From assembly GCF_008831285.2 (NCBI RefSeq), contig NC_045146.1, positions 22,399,703-22,463,702 on the forward strand: 64,000 nt of DNA, read 5' to 3'. Shown in pieces: positions 12,945 through 24,223 of this stretch. The notes below the pieces were generated by a model, which saw only the letters and a list, made by a program, of their open reading frames with translations, did not search any database and was not told the origin of the DNA. Made by a program: the position numbers and the translations under genes. This stretch comes from Nymphaea colorata (lineage: Eukaryota > Streptophyta > Magnoliopsida > Nymphaeales > Nymphaeaceae). Every line of letters starts with the position of its first letter. The first letter of the stretch is position 1.

Positions 12945-13853
12945 GATTTTTGTATCTGTCATTATTGATCTGCCCTAAATTCCCATTTTCATGGAGAAAC
13001 TCATAAAACACGCTACAATTTGATAAGTAGAGAACGACTACCCAAATTCGACAACACTGCTTATCTATTGTTTTCTATAACTTAAATATCTTTATAACTT
13101 ACGAACTACTTTTCAATTAAAAACAAGATGTTAAATTAATGGCAACAGAAAGGTTTTCATTATGGTGGAAAAAGTACATCTAGTTTCAAGAAGCAGCACA
13201 GAGTTTTAATTATGAAGTTCAAGAGCTACCAAAGTTGCCTGAATTCAACTATTGTTACTGCCGATCACACTTACCTAGCATAATTATACTACAATTAGGA
13301 TAGTATAAAGTATCGTTGATGTTAACCTTCGTTTATGAGGCTTACGAATTAGGTAGATTTTGCTTACACAGTCCCCTAGAACATTCTACAGCAGCATGCA
13401 TGCTCGATCCATATCTGAATGGTAACAAAAGGATAGTCAAGTTTAACATCAACATGCTTCATGTTATTGTACCAATTAAAAGTCGTGGGCGCGTACATAT
13501 TTGTAAAGTTTTCTATTTCTTCTTTCGATCTCCTTTTTTCTGTTTCTATCCTTAAATGAAGCAGCAATTCATCATCATCATGGATCAATTTGATCATCAT
13601 TGGCAATGGGTACATCGAAAAATTGAATTAATGATCGAAACACAGACTTCTGCCGCCGCTTCTTGATTAAAGAATGTTTTGAATTGAACAAGATTAACAA
13701 AAAATTAGAAGAAAAATGGTTGATCGTGATATCCTTTGACAAAATGGGGTATCAGAGTACTTGACCTCTCTAGAACTAGTGAACTTCCTGCCTCTCTACC
13801 AAGAAACACCAGCTGCTCTCTAATCTCTTTGAACAGATCAGGTGCTCTTTTGA

Positions 13854-13856
<3 letters not shown>

Positions 13857-13892
<36 letters not shown>
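13857..13892. repeat. (GA)18 microsatellite
   Basis: Uninterrupted GA dinucleotides, about 460 bp upstream of the MIR399 stem and immediately before the first P1BS site. Confidence 0.97.
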
Positions 13893-13898
<6 letters not shown>

Positions 13899-13902
13899 CG
13901 AA

Positions 13903-13910
13903 GGATATTC
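13903..13910 (+). promoter_or_regulatory. P1BS-like PHR1-binding site (GGATATTC)
   Basis: Matches the P1BS consensus GNATATNC bound by PHR1-type MYB factors under phosphate starvation. It lies about 450 bp upstream of the MIR399 stem on the same side as its TATA box. The motif is short enough to occur by chance, so the call rests on context. Confidence 0.5.
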
Positions 13911-14218
13911 GCGTTCAGGCACCCATCAGTCTACTTTTTTGCTCCATGCATCAATTCATCCACTTTGCATCTTTTTCTCCATTTTCAGCTTTCTCCTCCC
14001 ATCCTTGTCCTGGAAAACATACCCCTGAGACCCTGAGAAGCGTCAAGTTCAACAGGTTGAATAAGAGCAATTCTTGAGGAGATAATAGATATAACGTTAC
14101 CAGCGTCATGGCTACGAGAATAACTCCGTTGACATGGTCAGCGACAGGAGATGGCCATGAAAAGGCTGGCCTGCCGCACAACAAAAAGCAGCTCAGGGTA
14201 TCCATGGTATAACCACCA

Positions 14219-14226
14219 GCATATGC
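14219..14226 (+). promoter_or_regulatory. P1BS PHR1-binding site (GCATATGC)
   Basis: Palindromic match to GNATATNC, about 78 bp upstream of the MIR399 TATA box and about 130 bp upstream of the hairpin. A (CT)24 tract separates it from the TATA box. P1BS close to the TATA box is the usual arrangement in PHR1-controlled MIR399 genes (family knowledge). Confidence 0.6.

Positions 14227-14228
<2 letters not shown>

Positions 14229-14276
<48 letters not shown>
14229..14276. repeat. (CT)24 microsatellite in the MIR399 promoter
   Basis: Uninterrupted CT dinucleotides between the proximal P1BS site and the TATA box. Length variation here would change the spacing of the PHR1 site from the core promoter. 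Confidence 0.97.
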
Positions 14277-14279
<3 letters not shown>

Positions 14280-14302
14280 CAAACCCCTAAACCTTGGAGG
14301 GT

Positions 14303-14310
14303 TTATAAAC
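14303..14310 (+). promoter_or_regulatory. TATA box of the MIR399 transcript
   Basis: TTATAAAC in the context ggTTTATAAACagg, with transcription expected about 30 bp downstream (near 14335), just before the hairpin that begins at 14351. The order P1BS, TATA box, stem-loop is consistent with a pol II MIR gene on the plus strand. Confidence 0.6.
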
Positions 14311-14350
14311 AGGTGGGGGGAGGTTCTGTGAGTAGCAACTTAGCCTGTGT

Positions 14351-14459
14351 GAGCAAAGCACTTGTAGGGCTTCTCTCCGTTTGGCAGACAAACCAGGAGC
14401 CCGCACTCTCCTTCATCTTCTCTGCCAAAGGAGAGTTGCTCTGCAACTGCTTCTGCTCA
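14351..14459 (+). ncRNA. MIR399: MIR399 precursor stem-loop
   Basis: Primary transcript hairpin for miR399, the phosphate-starvation microRNA that represses the PHO2 ubiquitin-conjugating enzyme and moves from shoot to root. The 21-nt mature sequence is read from the 3' arm at 14423-14443 and begins TGCCAAAGGAGAGTTGC. From memory it equals the miR399b/c form except T for C at position 18. The 5' arm (14367-14388) carries the star strand GGGCTTCTCTCCGTTTGGCA. The arms pair through TTTGGCAGA/TCTGCCAAA, CTCTCC/GGAGAG and GGGC/GCTC (one G-U), with two T-T mismatches and a bulge. The stem continues outward through GAGCA/TGCTC. The terminal loop is about 32 nt. The mature strand on the 3' arm is the family's usual arrangement. 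Expression not shown. Confidence 0.88.
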
Positions 14460-16557
14460 ATAATGGTGCCTTATCAGCTGCTGACCTAGAGTTGAACTCA
14501 CATTCTGCTTCTCATGAAGCATGGTATTTACTGTCGTGTTTCTTCTGTCTTTTTGTTTTCAGGATTGATGAACTCAGGATGGATGAACTCATGATCAGGG
14601 TCACCAGCTAGTTTTTTTTATGGAATGACTTTTAATTTTCGATCTGTTTATTTTGTGTTCATGCTAGTAAGTTGGATATGTAAATTTGTTATGGTAATAA
14701 GTTCGTTGTTCTTGTTGAAGATAATATTTCATGTGATTTCTGCCGCTGCCGTGGAGCATTTTGTGAGTTTAGAGCAGGAACCAGAGCCTTTTTAAACATA
14801 ATGAAGAATCATTTTTGTCATAAACTCATCAATGTACCAAAAGTTAATTTCAAATTCTTTTCATCTTTCAGAACTTTAGATTTCATCCCTTAGGTTTAGC
14901 AGTCAAAGTTAGCTAAAGTCTTGCTGAAATCCCTGTGTTCCTCTTTATTTCTTTCAGCCCTCAACATCAGTATATGTTGAGCCGTGGTTGTCCCCAATCA
15001 TGAGGTCTTATATACAGCAAGGTGCTTATTATGCACCGGTGCTCCATGATCAGTCTCAACACTGTTGAGATGGTTGTGAAACGCCTTTTCTGATCATCAA
15101 TCTCAACAATATTGACATGGTTACATATGCAGATATAATGCTGCACTTACTATGTACATTTCTTGTTTACGTCTTTGCAAAATATAATCTCGAACTGAGT
15201 TTTTTCCCTTTTTGCTTCTTTGGTTGCAGATTATCGGCCTGATAATGAAATGTTTTACCAGCCACAACATCTACATGTGTGCGTGTTCGTGTGAATATAA
15301 AGTATAAACTGTTTGTGTTCTCCTTTTGCCTTTTGCATTCTCTATAAGGCTGTTTGGTATTAGGAGCACCGTGTGAGTGTTCTATGAATCTTTTCCAAAA
15401 TTTAAATACATATATGAAACACAGGCACAAGTGTTATATAAATCAGTCCTTATTTTGAGACAGAATTATGGAACAGTAATACACTGCTTAAAGCGCCAAA
15501 CCACTCCTAAGCTCTTTTTTAATTTGCACGCGGACAAGCTCAAGATGAGTTATTGGCTAGCTTCGTAAGTCAAACTGCATACTACAAACTACATATACTG
15601 CATGTGAATGGAGGTATGATTATATAGTTAAAGTGTTCATCCTACAAACGGATATGATTATATAGGTAAAGTGTGCATCCTACAAACGGATACACCACAT
15701 GTAGATCGGATAGTTTCGGCCTTTTTCCATGAACACATGACCTTGCAAGCATATTCAGCATGCTTCATTTATTGGTAATTAACTAGTTTTTCGATAAGAA
15801 AGGCAGTACTGAACATTAGACTCATGAATTTTAAACCACATAAAAGCCTATAATTATGTGCCACATTAAATATTTTGTACAAAATCAAGCGTGCAAAAGC
15901 ACTGAAAATTACCTTTTCTTTTCTAGCTAGAGAGAATTGCACCTAGACCAGCAGACTTAGTCGGACTGTCGACAGCACAAAACCACATCGCCAGTGCCCT
16001 CTTCCTGAAATGTGATCTATTAGCTAAAGCATGAAAGATGAATTAGTTAAATTAAACTTGAAAGTTCTAGTACTTTAAGGCTACCACATGATGTTGTCCT
16101 CTTAAGGCTTGGTGCATGGTCGCGCCTTGTTAATTTCCAAAAAAAAAAAAGAGTATTTAGAAGAAAGGGTTTACAACTTTACATGATTCGAACATGATTT
16201 AATTGTTAAGAGATTGCATACAGGATCAAGAGATGGGATTCCTGAAGCTCTTGCAAAAAAGCCCGCGGTTAGGCCCGTAAAGTTTGCTGATTTAGAGCAT
16301 TTTTCCCGGTCAAGCCAAAAACCTTCTCCGGAAGGTCATCAATCTATGCCATCGACCAGGTAAAATATATTTTTGCAAAACAAAGTTGGTAGCTTGTGTT
16401 TATAGAGCATGATCAACACAAAGTAAAGAGCAAAGTTGAGATTTTTCTGTTAAAAACTATAATATTGACTGATGCAGCCGATATCTGTCACAAAGTTCTT
16501 GTTTTTTGTATAGCTAGACCAATCAAGATATGGATCCCCATATGATTGCTCGGAAAA
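14460..16557. other. Intergenic region between MIR399 and the URM1 duplication
   Basis: The first few hundred bases are probably the 3' part of the MIR399 primary transcript. Two similar segments with 'tctcaaca...ttga(g/c)atggtt' lie near 15055-15122. Around 15600-15700 there is a short tandem-like duplication ('gatatgattatatag(t/g)taaagtg...catcctacaaacgg'). No coding sequence was recognised. Confidence 0.5.
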
Positions 16558-18284
16558 AATTTGTAGTTCTAGAATTCAAATAACGTCCTAACCCAGTTTA
16601 ATGACCCTTCTCATGCTTTCTGAGAGGACATTTAATTTGCAGCTAAGGCTGCCAAATTGAGCCCTGAAGTCAGTTTCACAACCATGATACATAATGATAG
16701 AACATTCACTTCTCTCCCAATGTTTCATTTGGTATTTCTCCTATAATTTCCTCCTTTTCTAATCTTCTGATCAGATCAGCTATCTCTGCGCAAACTGTTT
16801 CTAATTTATTATATATTTTTTGTACACTTATCAAGCTGTTTTCTAAACTTATTTCTATTTCTTCTTCGTATGGTCATTCTACATTCTCTTTGCAGTCTCC
16901 TGGAAAATTACATGAGCATTATTCTGGGGAGTTTGTGATCTTCTACATTTCTTCTGCTGCTGCCCTACAAAAAACTACTAGCATCATAGACGAGCCCCGA
17001 CTGGAAATGTGAAAATCAGATAGATGAATTGGTGCAACTCACGTTTACAACCACAAGTGCAATAGCTTGTATATTTCTGCCGTTGAATATTTTTTGAGAA
17101 AAATAAAGAGACAGACTCTTCTACATGTATCAAAGCAAAAATATCTTCTTAACATATTTTTAACTCTGCCACCTTTTGCAGAAGCCTAAGCAGGCATAAG
17201 CCCCAAGCGCAGGGGTACTGGGGTACGTGTTTGCATGTTCGAGCTGAACAGATGTTGGGCTCAACCCCAATAGGACACGGGCTCGGGGGGCAGGCCAAAT
17301 ATGCGCTTGGCTCAAATACATAAACTCGCCGCGAGGTAATGGTGACCGAGTTTTATGTTATGAAGAGCGTAACTAAGTCTGCATAAGCTCGGCTGCTCGA
17401 GTGTTCCACTTGTTTGGTTAATGGGGATAAATGAACGCAGGTTTGAGAGACGAGGAAGTGAGAGGTATGCTCGAAAAAGAAAACAATAAATTGAGGGAAA
17501 AGTCACGAGCTCTGATGGTCCTAATTGTGATAGAAAAAAAATTCAAAAGAGCACAAGTTTTATCCGAGCTCTGCAGACTCATGTTTTCTTTTTCCCCCAC
17601 TTCTCCGATAAATGTATCAGCTTATGCCCTCTCACTAAAGAAATGACCATCAGAGCCATTTGGCAAGTCGGCTTCATCGACAAAAATGGCAAATTGAATG
17701 GTTTTGGGACCAAAAGCGCCTCCTTGGAATGATGAACACCATTTTGTAGATGGTTAAAAAATCCAAATCCTTCTGTAAATTGCTGAAATGTACAATACAA
17801 TACAAATTTACAGGCACAAGAGCACGTCGACAAAGTGTTGGCAGTTAAAATATTATAATATTTTCTGCATTGACAAACATATAACAGTTGAAGAGTTGCT
17901 GATCTTAATGGAGCACTGATGCGCATACAATTAAACAAATTTTAGCACAGGAAAGGCTAGAAGATGCAGCTTCGACCAAAAGGAAATATAAGATGAAAAA
18001 GGTTATGAGCACCGAGCTCCAGCCAAGGAACCATTTTGGGAACTGAACATTACAGTTCAAGCCATTCCAGTTAATCATCCCTCCCAGGTTACTTGTTGCC
18101 CAACTACCAATCGACCATAAAACATGCTCTGTCCATTAGGATAGTGAAATTACAGAGGAAGGAGTAGAGCATCCTGAAGTAGATATATATCCTAGTGTTG
18201 TTTCATTCCACTACCAACCACTTGATCTTTTTCAGATGGCTCCTGATGCACTTCTTCTTCATCAAGCTATATTACCGCTGAAAA

Positions 18285-20741
18285 CTAACCCCCATGTAAG
18301 GTTGAGATGAAAACTACCTCATCCTTTTCTGACAAAGATGCATCAAGCTGACCAGAGAGTTCCCAATCGCAGTCATTTATCAGCACCAAGATGCCAGGTC
18401 TCCTAAAGGAAAATAAATAAAGCATAAAAATAGAATATCCATGAGAATCAATTCCAAAAGAATAATCAGAGTATTTGACATTATTTGAATGCTTGCTCTC
18501 AGATTGATAATTAATATTGCCTATTGGAGACGCAAAAACAAACAGATTTATCCAAACATTCACTTGGACACATACACAGTTTCTCCCTTCATGAACATTT
18601 CAGGTCTCTGCTTGATCACATTGCTGTGGACCCATGAGAGTAAATCTCTCATTGTTAACTGCAATATATAAGCACTTGTCTCAGAAGCTGAAACTCTGCC
18701 TACTGCAAAAACCAGAGAACAACATGCAAAGCAAGAGAGATTACCTGGTCCTCGCCAGTTTCCAAGTTAACATCAACATGATGCTTCTTTACAGAAGCAC
18801 AAAGAAGCTCCAAACCACCACTGCACAATGAGTAAAAAATTTGAATTGATTTAAAAAATTTAAGAAGGAATATACATAAACAGAAGAAATCACTTCCCAT
18901 TCATTTGCATTAACATTTACCAGTTAACCGAAGGTATACAAAATAGCTCACAAAAATACCAACTTTATAAATTTGTAAGTGAAGTTAATCGCAGATAACA
19001 TTTTACAGTTTGTCTATAATGTCTAAAGCCCATGATCTCAGGAAAAAAAAAAAACCATGGGATAGGAGAGATCTAAAGAGACAAATGGCAGGAAAGAGTA
19101 GGAAAAACAACAAAATTACCATTACATCCTATCCTAAAATATCCTGAGAAGTAAGACCTATACCTTTTCCGTGGATATGACAGGGAAATTGTCTTCCCTT
19201 CAAGATCTGTGACAATTTAAATTAAGTATGCAAAGCCGACACAATATTCTTGAAATCTTTTTACAAAACTGGATTTTTTTTTGTTCCATCCTACCCTTTG
19301 CTGTTGTTTCATTATAAACAGTATCGATCATAACAATCAGATCAAGAGCACTCTGTCTGATCCATATAGTGATATAGCTATCTTAAAAGTTTACAGAAGC
19401 TCCCATAAAATGTGGTGTACGTGGTTATGTAGAAGGAAAAAATTTCCAACCAAGTGCAATGGTGGGGAGTTTCATACAAACCTACAATGAGAGGTAATTA
19501 CATAAAACCAGCATACAGCATGAGAGAAAAGATGCAAATTATATGAAAAGGCATCACGGAAAATATAAGATTTTGAAACTTGGATGGAAGTAATGTTATT
19601 CATCAAATTCAACTCTTTTTGCTTTAGGGTGACAAATTAGCCAAAAACACAAGGTAAGAAAGAGAACCTTCATGCTTCCCACAGCCACGTATGGCTGCTT
19701 GGCCACCATCCTTGGATGTTCAACTGGAGAATTGTTGATCACAACAAATGGAAGAATGGGAGAAGCCAAGGAACTGCTATTAGTAAATTAGACTACTATT
19801 CTGAAGCAAGACAACTATCTCAAACTGAACACAACAAGGTGCCACCATCTTCTCCGTTAGGATCTGTGTACCCTGGATTAAAAATGGGAAAAATTTCTGT
19901 TCACAAATTCATTGAACGTAAAAGGGGAAAATATCAGGTTGCTGTATTCTGGCGAATCAAGAAAGCTTGACACTCTACCAAGTACCAACCATTAACAAAT
20001 CTTTCCATGGGCATCAAGAAATTAAATTGAGGTGAATGTTTCAAGTAGGTAGCTTCACTACCAGATTCTAATTGAAATAAACGAGAATTTCTGTCCATTA
20101 GTGTTCAAAGCATAATATGCAGTTCATCAACTCCATCATCAAAATTAAACTATTTTGTCTAACCATTAATTTCCAGGAGCAGAAAAAATTCAAATTGAGG
20201 TGAGCAGTCGAAGCAAGTATCACCGCTACTGGATTATAATACAAATAAGCGAGAATTCCCGTTCATTAGTATTCAAAGCATAATAAATATATGCAGCAGT
20301 TTATGAACATAATAAGCGCGTGCAGCTCATGACTTCCACTATGCAGTACGTGAACTCCGCCAAATTTCACTATTTCAGATGCATCAATTTTGATGCATCA
20401 GGTTTATGTTTCAACCACAAGAAATCACCACAATATATCCAACAAGTACTCAAGCATAAAAACGTCCCGAACTCGATCCCTAGAACCCCTGAAGCCCGAA
20501 CCAACAAACGGTTACCAGTCCATCCTCTTCCATACTCGGAACCTCCAATTCACGTAGTCCAGAGCAGCCACCAAACATATAAGAAGCATCCATTATCACG
20601 AAACCCAGATTTCTAAACTACCCCAACAACGAATTAGTAAAACCGGCATTCATTAAACCAACAAGTAGATTATGAACAGAAAGTCTGACCCAATGAATCG
20701 AGCAAAGAGAAAACTTACCCGAATTCGAGAGTCAAATGCAT
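18285..20741 (-). CDS. URM1: Ubiquitin-related modifier 1 (URM1), tandem copy 1
   Basis: Ubiquitin-fold sulfur carrier: its C-terminal Gly-Gly is adenylated and thiocarboxylated, supplying sulfur for 2-thiolation of tRNA wobble uridines and also serving as a protein modifier, in the cytosol. Exons, in minus order: 20719-20741 (ATG), 18745-18820, 18576-18658 and 18285-18402; total 300 nt, 99 residues, normal for URM1. Seen: [15 protein letters not shown] at the N-terminus, [41 protein letters not shown], and the diagnostic C-terminus [10 protein letters not shown] followed directly by TAG. All introns have GT-AG borders and phases agree; the donor ACTGT|GTATGT was chosen because it rebuilds VRPG with the next exon. 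Intron 1 is about 1.9 kb. It encodes E28 and H44 where copy 2 has K28 and R44. Confidence 0.95.
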
Positions 20742-21948
20742 TTGTGTAAGCCCCAGTGGAGAAACCCTAGCAGACCCCTCTTTCCCTCCCGCCCTCTCTC
20801 CCACCTTTTTTTATGTTATTACTGGATCGGACGTGAACCCTGAACTGATAAAGGAGGGAAGCGAGACCCGCAAACGTGATCCATTTAGCTTGTTGGACCA
20901 ACTGAAGGCCCTAGTATCAGTAACAGTGACAAACTACCAAACTTTCGGACCAAGATTGAGATCTCGTTGCATACAATCAGACTGGAATTCATAATTGATT
21001 AATCCAAATCCTAGTAACGCCAAAGATCATCATGGATCTGGCGTACGTATGGGTTAGCCTGGTCTCGTCCGGTTCCATTTTAAATTTAAAATATTTATAT
21101 TGTGATGTAATTTGTGGATCTTTTAAACAATAATTTTTTAAAAAATTCTTTGGGGTCGTTAAATTGTCTCTGATCTGAAATCCTTGAGCTCTATGAATTT
21201 TGGATATCTTGAATGAGACATTTTTTTCCATGTAAAAAGGTAAAAGAAGAATTTCAAATCTGGATTCTAGGTCTGACTTAAGACCCTCAATTTCATCAAC
21301 CATAGACTTTAACATGAATCTATTACTACATTTTTAAAGTGTGTCATGTTATATCCATATCATATTCATGGATTTCAAACGTAAAGTGAACAAACACCCC
21401 CTTGAAAAATCAAAGATCTTGAGCCATTGCAACCATTCCTTGAATGTGTATTATGTGTTTTCTTGTTATTTCAAAGTGTTTGCTAAACATAAAGGCATAT
21501 TATAACAATGAAACCCAAGTCACGTGGTGGATCACCTTAATTTATTAGTACATAAATAAAAAAACGCCTACTAAATCTCTCAAAAGGCTGCACGTACATG
21601 TACACATGGAAACATTTAATACTATTATCCCATAATCGTGGAGTAAATTAATTATCCACACTATTCTCCAACAAGATTTTTTTCGAAAATATAATTATTC
21701 CATCTACCTGTTGCAAGGGTTGTTGAAGACCCATAAATTATTCATTTCTTTTTTTATATATATAAAAAAAAATTGAATGATAAGAGTCATTCAAATTCAT
21801 TTATGAGGGTTGTCTAATCTATCGTGACAAACATTTAAGAAAAAACACAAGTACAAAAACTGAACTCTATTGATCACTAATTTTTTCTTTGTTTTTTTAT
21901 GAACCCTTTTAAATATACTAACCCATGAGTTCACCATCCACCCATATT

Positions 21949-21950
<2 letters not shown>

Positions 21951-21994
<44 letters not shown>
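21951..21994. repeat. (AT)22 microsatellite present only in duplication copy 1
   Basis: Uninterrupted AT dinucleotides. The corresponding place in copy 2 (near 29855-29870) has only 'gaattatatattgcc', so the tract grew after the duplication or was lost from copy 2. Confidence 0.95.
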
Positions 21995-21996
<2 letters not shown>

Positions 21997-22132
21997 CCAA
22001 GATTTGGTGACGTGTGGCAAAGGATCTTTCTTATAAAATGTCTTGAGATACGCATTACTTCGATTGGAGATAGATAGAGAGAGTTTTAATAGTGAGAGAA
22101 AGATTTTCACGTGAAAACTTTACTTATTTTTA

Positions 22133-22400
22133 TCATATATTTGGTTGTTTATTTTGATAAGTGACCCTTAAAACTAAGGTTATTGAATTAGTGCCCCACC
22201 AACCAAAATTTCTGGGTCCGCTAGTGCTTCTAATAACAGCAGGACCAAGTAGCAAATCACGGATGATAGAGGAGTTTGCTACCTCAATGGTAGGAGCCCG
22301 CCAAGTTACATTATAAACCTCTTGCATAATTGAACATGTCCCAAACAAATGTAATGTTGTTTCCTCATGAAAGCGACAAGACAACATTTGCTAGTAAGAT
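22133..22400 (-). mobile_element. LINE-type retrotransposon remnant (reverse-transcriptase zinc-binding region)
   Basis: The minus-strand frame reads CRFHEETTLHLFGTCSIMQEVYNVTW, which resembles the zinc-binding block (C..C...E...HLF..C......W) that follows the reverse transcriptase in plant LINEs. The first Cys of the usual pair and the rest of the polymerase are missing, so it is a dead fragment. It lies in the part of copy 1 that has no counterpart in copy 2. Confidence 0.5.
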
Positions 22401-24049
22401 GGAAGCGGAACCTTTTAGGTTGCATTTGATAGCCTTGGAATTTAGACCTGAGGCTGGAGAAAAGGTCTCTTTGAGAGATCATTAGTTTATTGTCCCAATA
22501 GCATGAATTTTAAGTTCATGCCACATGTTAATAACCATGAATTTAAGGTTGAATGGACCTTAAATCTATGGATCTGAAATCTCAATTCACCATGGTTGTC
22601 AGATCTGCAGTGAAACAAAAGTTGTTTCGAACTTGAACTCTACCATTTAGAATGAAGCATGTCGAAGATTGAGGCCAGTCCTTTTTGGGAAGGCCAAACT
22701 AATTTTTTAAATTGTATAAGGGGTTAGATACAGTTTCCAAAATTTTATAGTTGTCAGATGAAGATTTTTCAAAATTATAACTACTAATTTTTTTTTTCCT
22801 TTTCTTTTGTATGTGTGCATGGAACAAAAAAAGATAGTTTGATCTTTAGATAAAACAGTCAATGGCATTGTATCAAGTGGAGCCTGCTCCCCATGAAACA
22901 TGCACATGGGTACCCTTTATTTGCAAAACTATTTATAAATAGAATCTTAAGTAATTGTTTGGCAATTAAAATACTTTGTGAGGATTCTATAAACCTATCT
23001 TAAAGATTAGGGCAGATTGGGACTAGAAATCAATTTTTCAAATTGGTTTTATGCACTTATAGTCCTAAGCAGTTTTGATGCTCACCTAAAATCTCTCAGT
23101 TACTGTAACCATTGTTGGATTTGGGGAAAACCTAAGGAGCTAGTTATTTATATCCAGTGAGACTAAGTAATATATTGTTGATTACACATGAAGAGTCCCT
23201 TAGAAGGAAACTCCAAAACTGACATACTCTTCAACTTCCTCCTCTTCTTCTTGTGCTGTTTACTGCAGGGACGAGTTTTACATGGAACTAAAGCCGCTGG
23301 TAATCTTACAGGTGACCACTTGCAACTTCCATTGCATCGTAAGTTTCCCCAACACGGTCCGTAGGCTTTTCATGCTAATCCTTTAGTCAAACCTCTCGCG
23401 TGGGAGTGCCCAGTTTTACTGGAAACGAAATTTATGTACAGAGAACAATAGGAACCTGATCACAGGCTTTACAGAAAAGGAGACAAAAAAGACCACAGCC
23501 TCAGTCTGTCCAAATTGTGCTGCATGGGGACCCCATTCTAACCTTCTCATTCTCTCTCTCTCTTCCCACAGGCAAAGTTTCACTGCCACCATTCGAAAGA
23601 AGGTCGTGTGCCACTTGTGCGGCTGGTCAGATCAGTAGGCATGCAGCAGCCGAGTGGTTGATCATTCATGGCTCTCTCTCTCACAGAGGCGCAGTCAGGG
23701 GAATTCAATTCCCACAAACAACGACGCCCGCAGCCGCACATGCCCGGGCAGAGAAAATGATGTGACAACTCCCCAAAGAAAGTTGGAATCCATAACTCCC
23801 CAAAACATGCAAGCCAGCATTTATTGGGTCAAGTCTCCTGCGACTCGTGATTCCCTGACGCCCTGAATTTTCCAATGCTTTTCTTCTTCTCTTCACAGAA
23901 CTTCTAAATGCCTGTAAATGTCAAATACTTTATATATCCAATGGAACTGCCAAGCTATTCAGGGGATTTGACTTGAGTCCACTTGCAAGCTTAGTTCTGC
24001 AAAGTCTGGAATTCAATACTCAATTTCTTTGACTAATAAAAACTACAAA

Positions 24050-24104
24050 CTGATGGGACTCTAGGCGGTAAGTAGTTCAACCAATTGAATGATAAGAGTC
24101 ATTC
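24050..24104. other. Patchwork junction between the two URM1 duplication units
   Basis: The 55 bp between the homologous units are built from pieces found elsewhere. 'ctgatgggactcta' recurs at about 32336 beyond copy 2, and 'attgaatgataagagtcattcaaat' (24083-24107 region) recurs near 21773-21797 inside copy 1. This looks like filler DNA from the rearrangement that formed or trimmed the array. Confidence 0.6.
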
Positions 24105-24138
24105 AAATTTGTAGTTCTAGAATTCAAATAACGTCCTA

Positions 24139-24223
24139 ACTGACTTCAGGCCTCAATTTGGCAGCTTTCTGAGAGGACCTTTAATTTGCAGCTAAAGCTG
24201 CCAAATTGAGGCCTGAAGTCAGT
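24139..24223. repeat. 30-bp perfect inverted repeat, specific to duplication copy 2
   Basis: Left arm 24139-24168 (actgacttcaggcctcaatt...) and right arm 24194-24223 are exact reverse complements, separated by 25 bp. In copy 1 (about 16590-16675) only the right arm exists, with two substitutions; the left-arm position holds unrelated sequence (ccagtttaatgacccttctc). Confidence 0.93.

Larger units (their letters stand above)
16558..24049. repeat. Tandem segmental duplication, copy 1 (contains URM1 copy 1)
   Basis: Direct repeat of 24105-31996. Shared sequence starts at 'atttgtagttctagaattc' and ends at 'gactaataaaaactacaaa'. Aligned landmarks: 16558/24105, 17573/25248, 18285/25940, 20741/28491, 22070/29958, 23371/30535 and 24049/31996. 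The copies diverge at 17357-17573 versus 24916-25248 and at 22115-23370 versus 30009-30530. Copy 1 alone has the long (TA)n tract and the LINE remnant. Confidence 0.93.

Noticed and set aside
19716-19970. 84-codon plus-strand open frame inside URM1 intron 1
   Set aside because: It lies in an intron on the opposite strand, is interrupted in copy 2, and resembles no protein I know.
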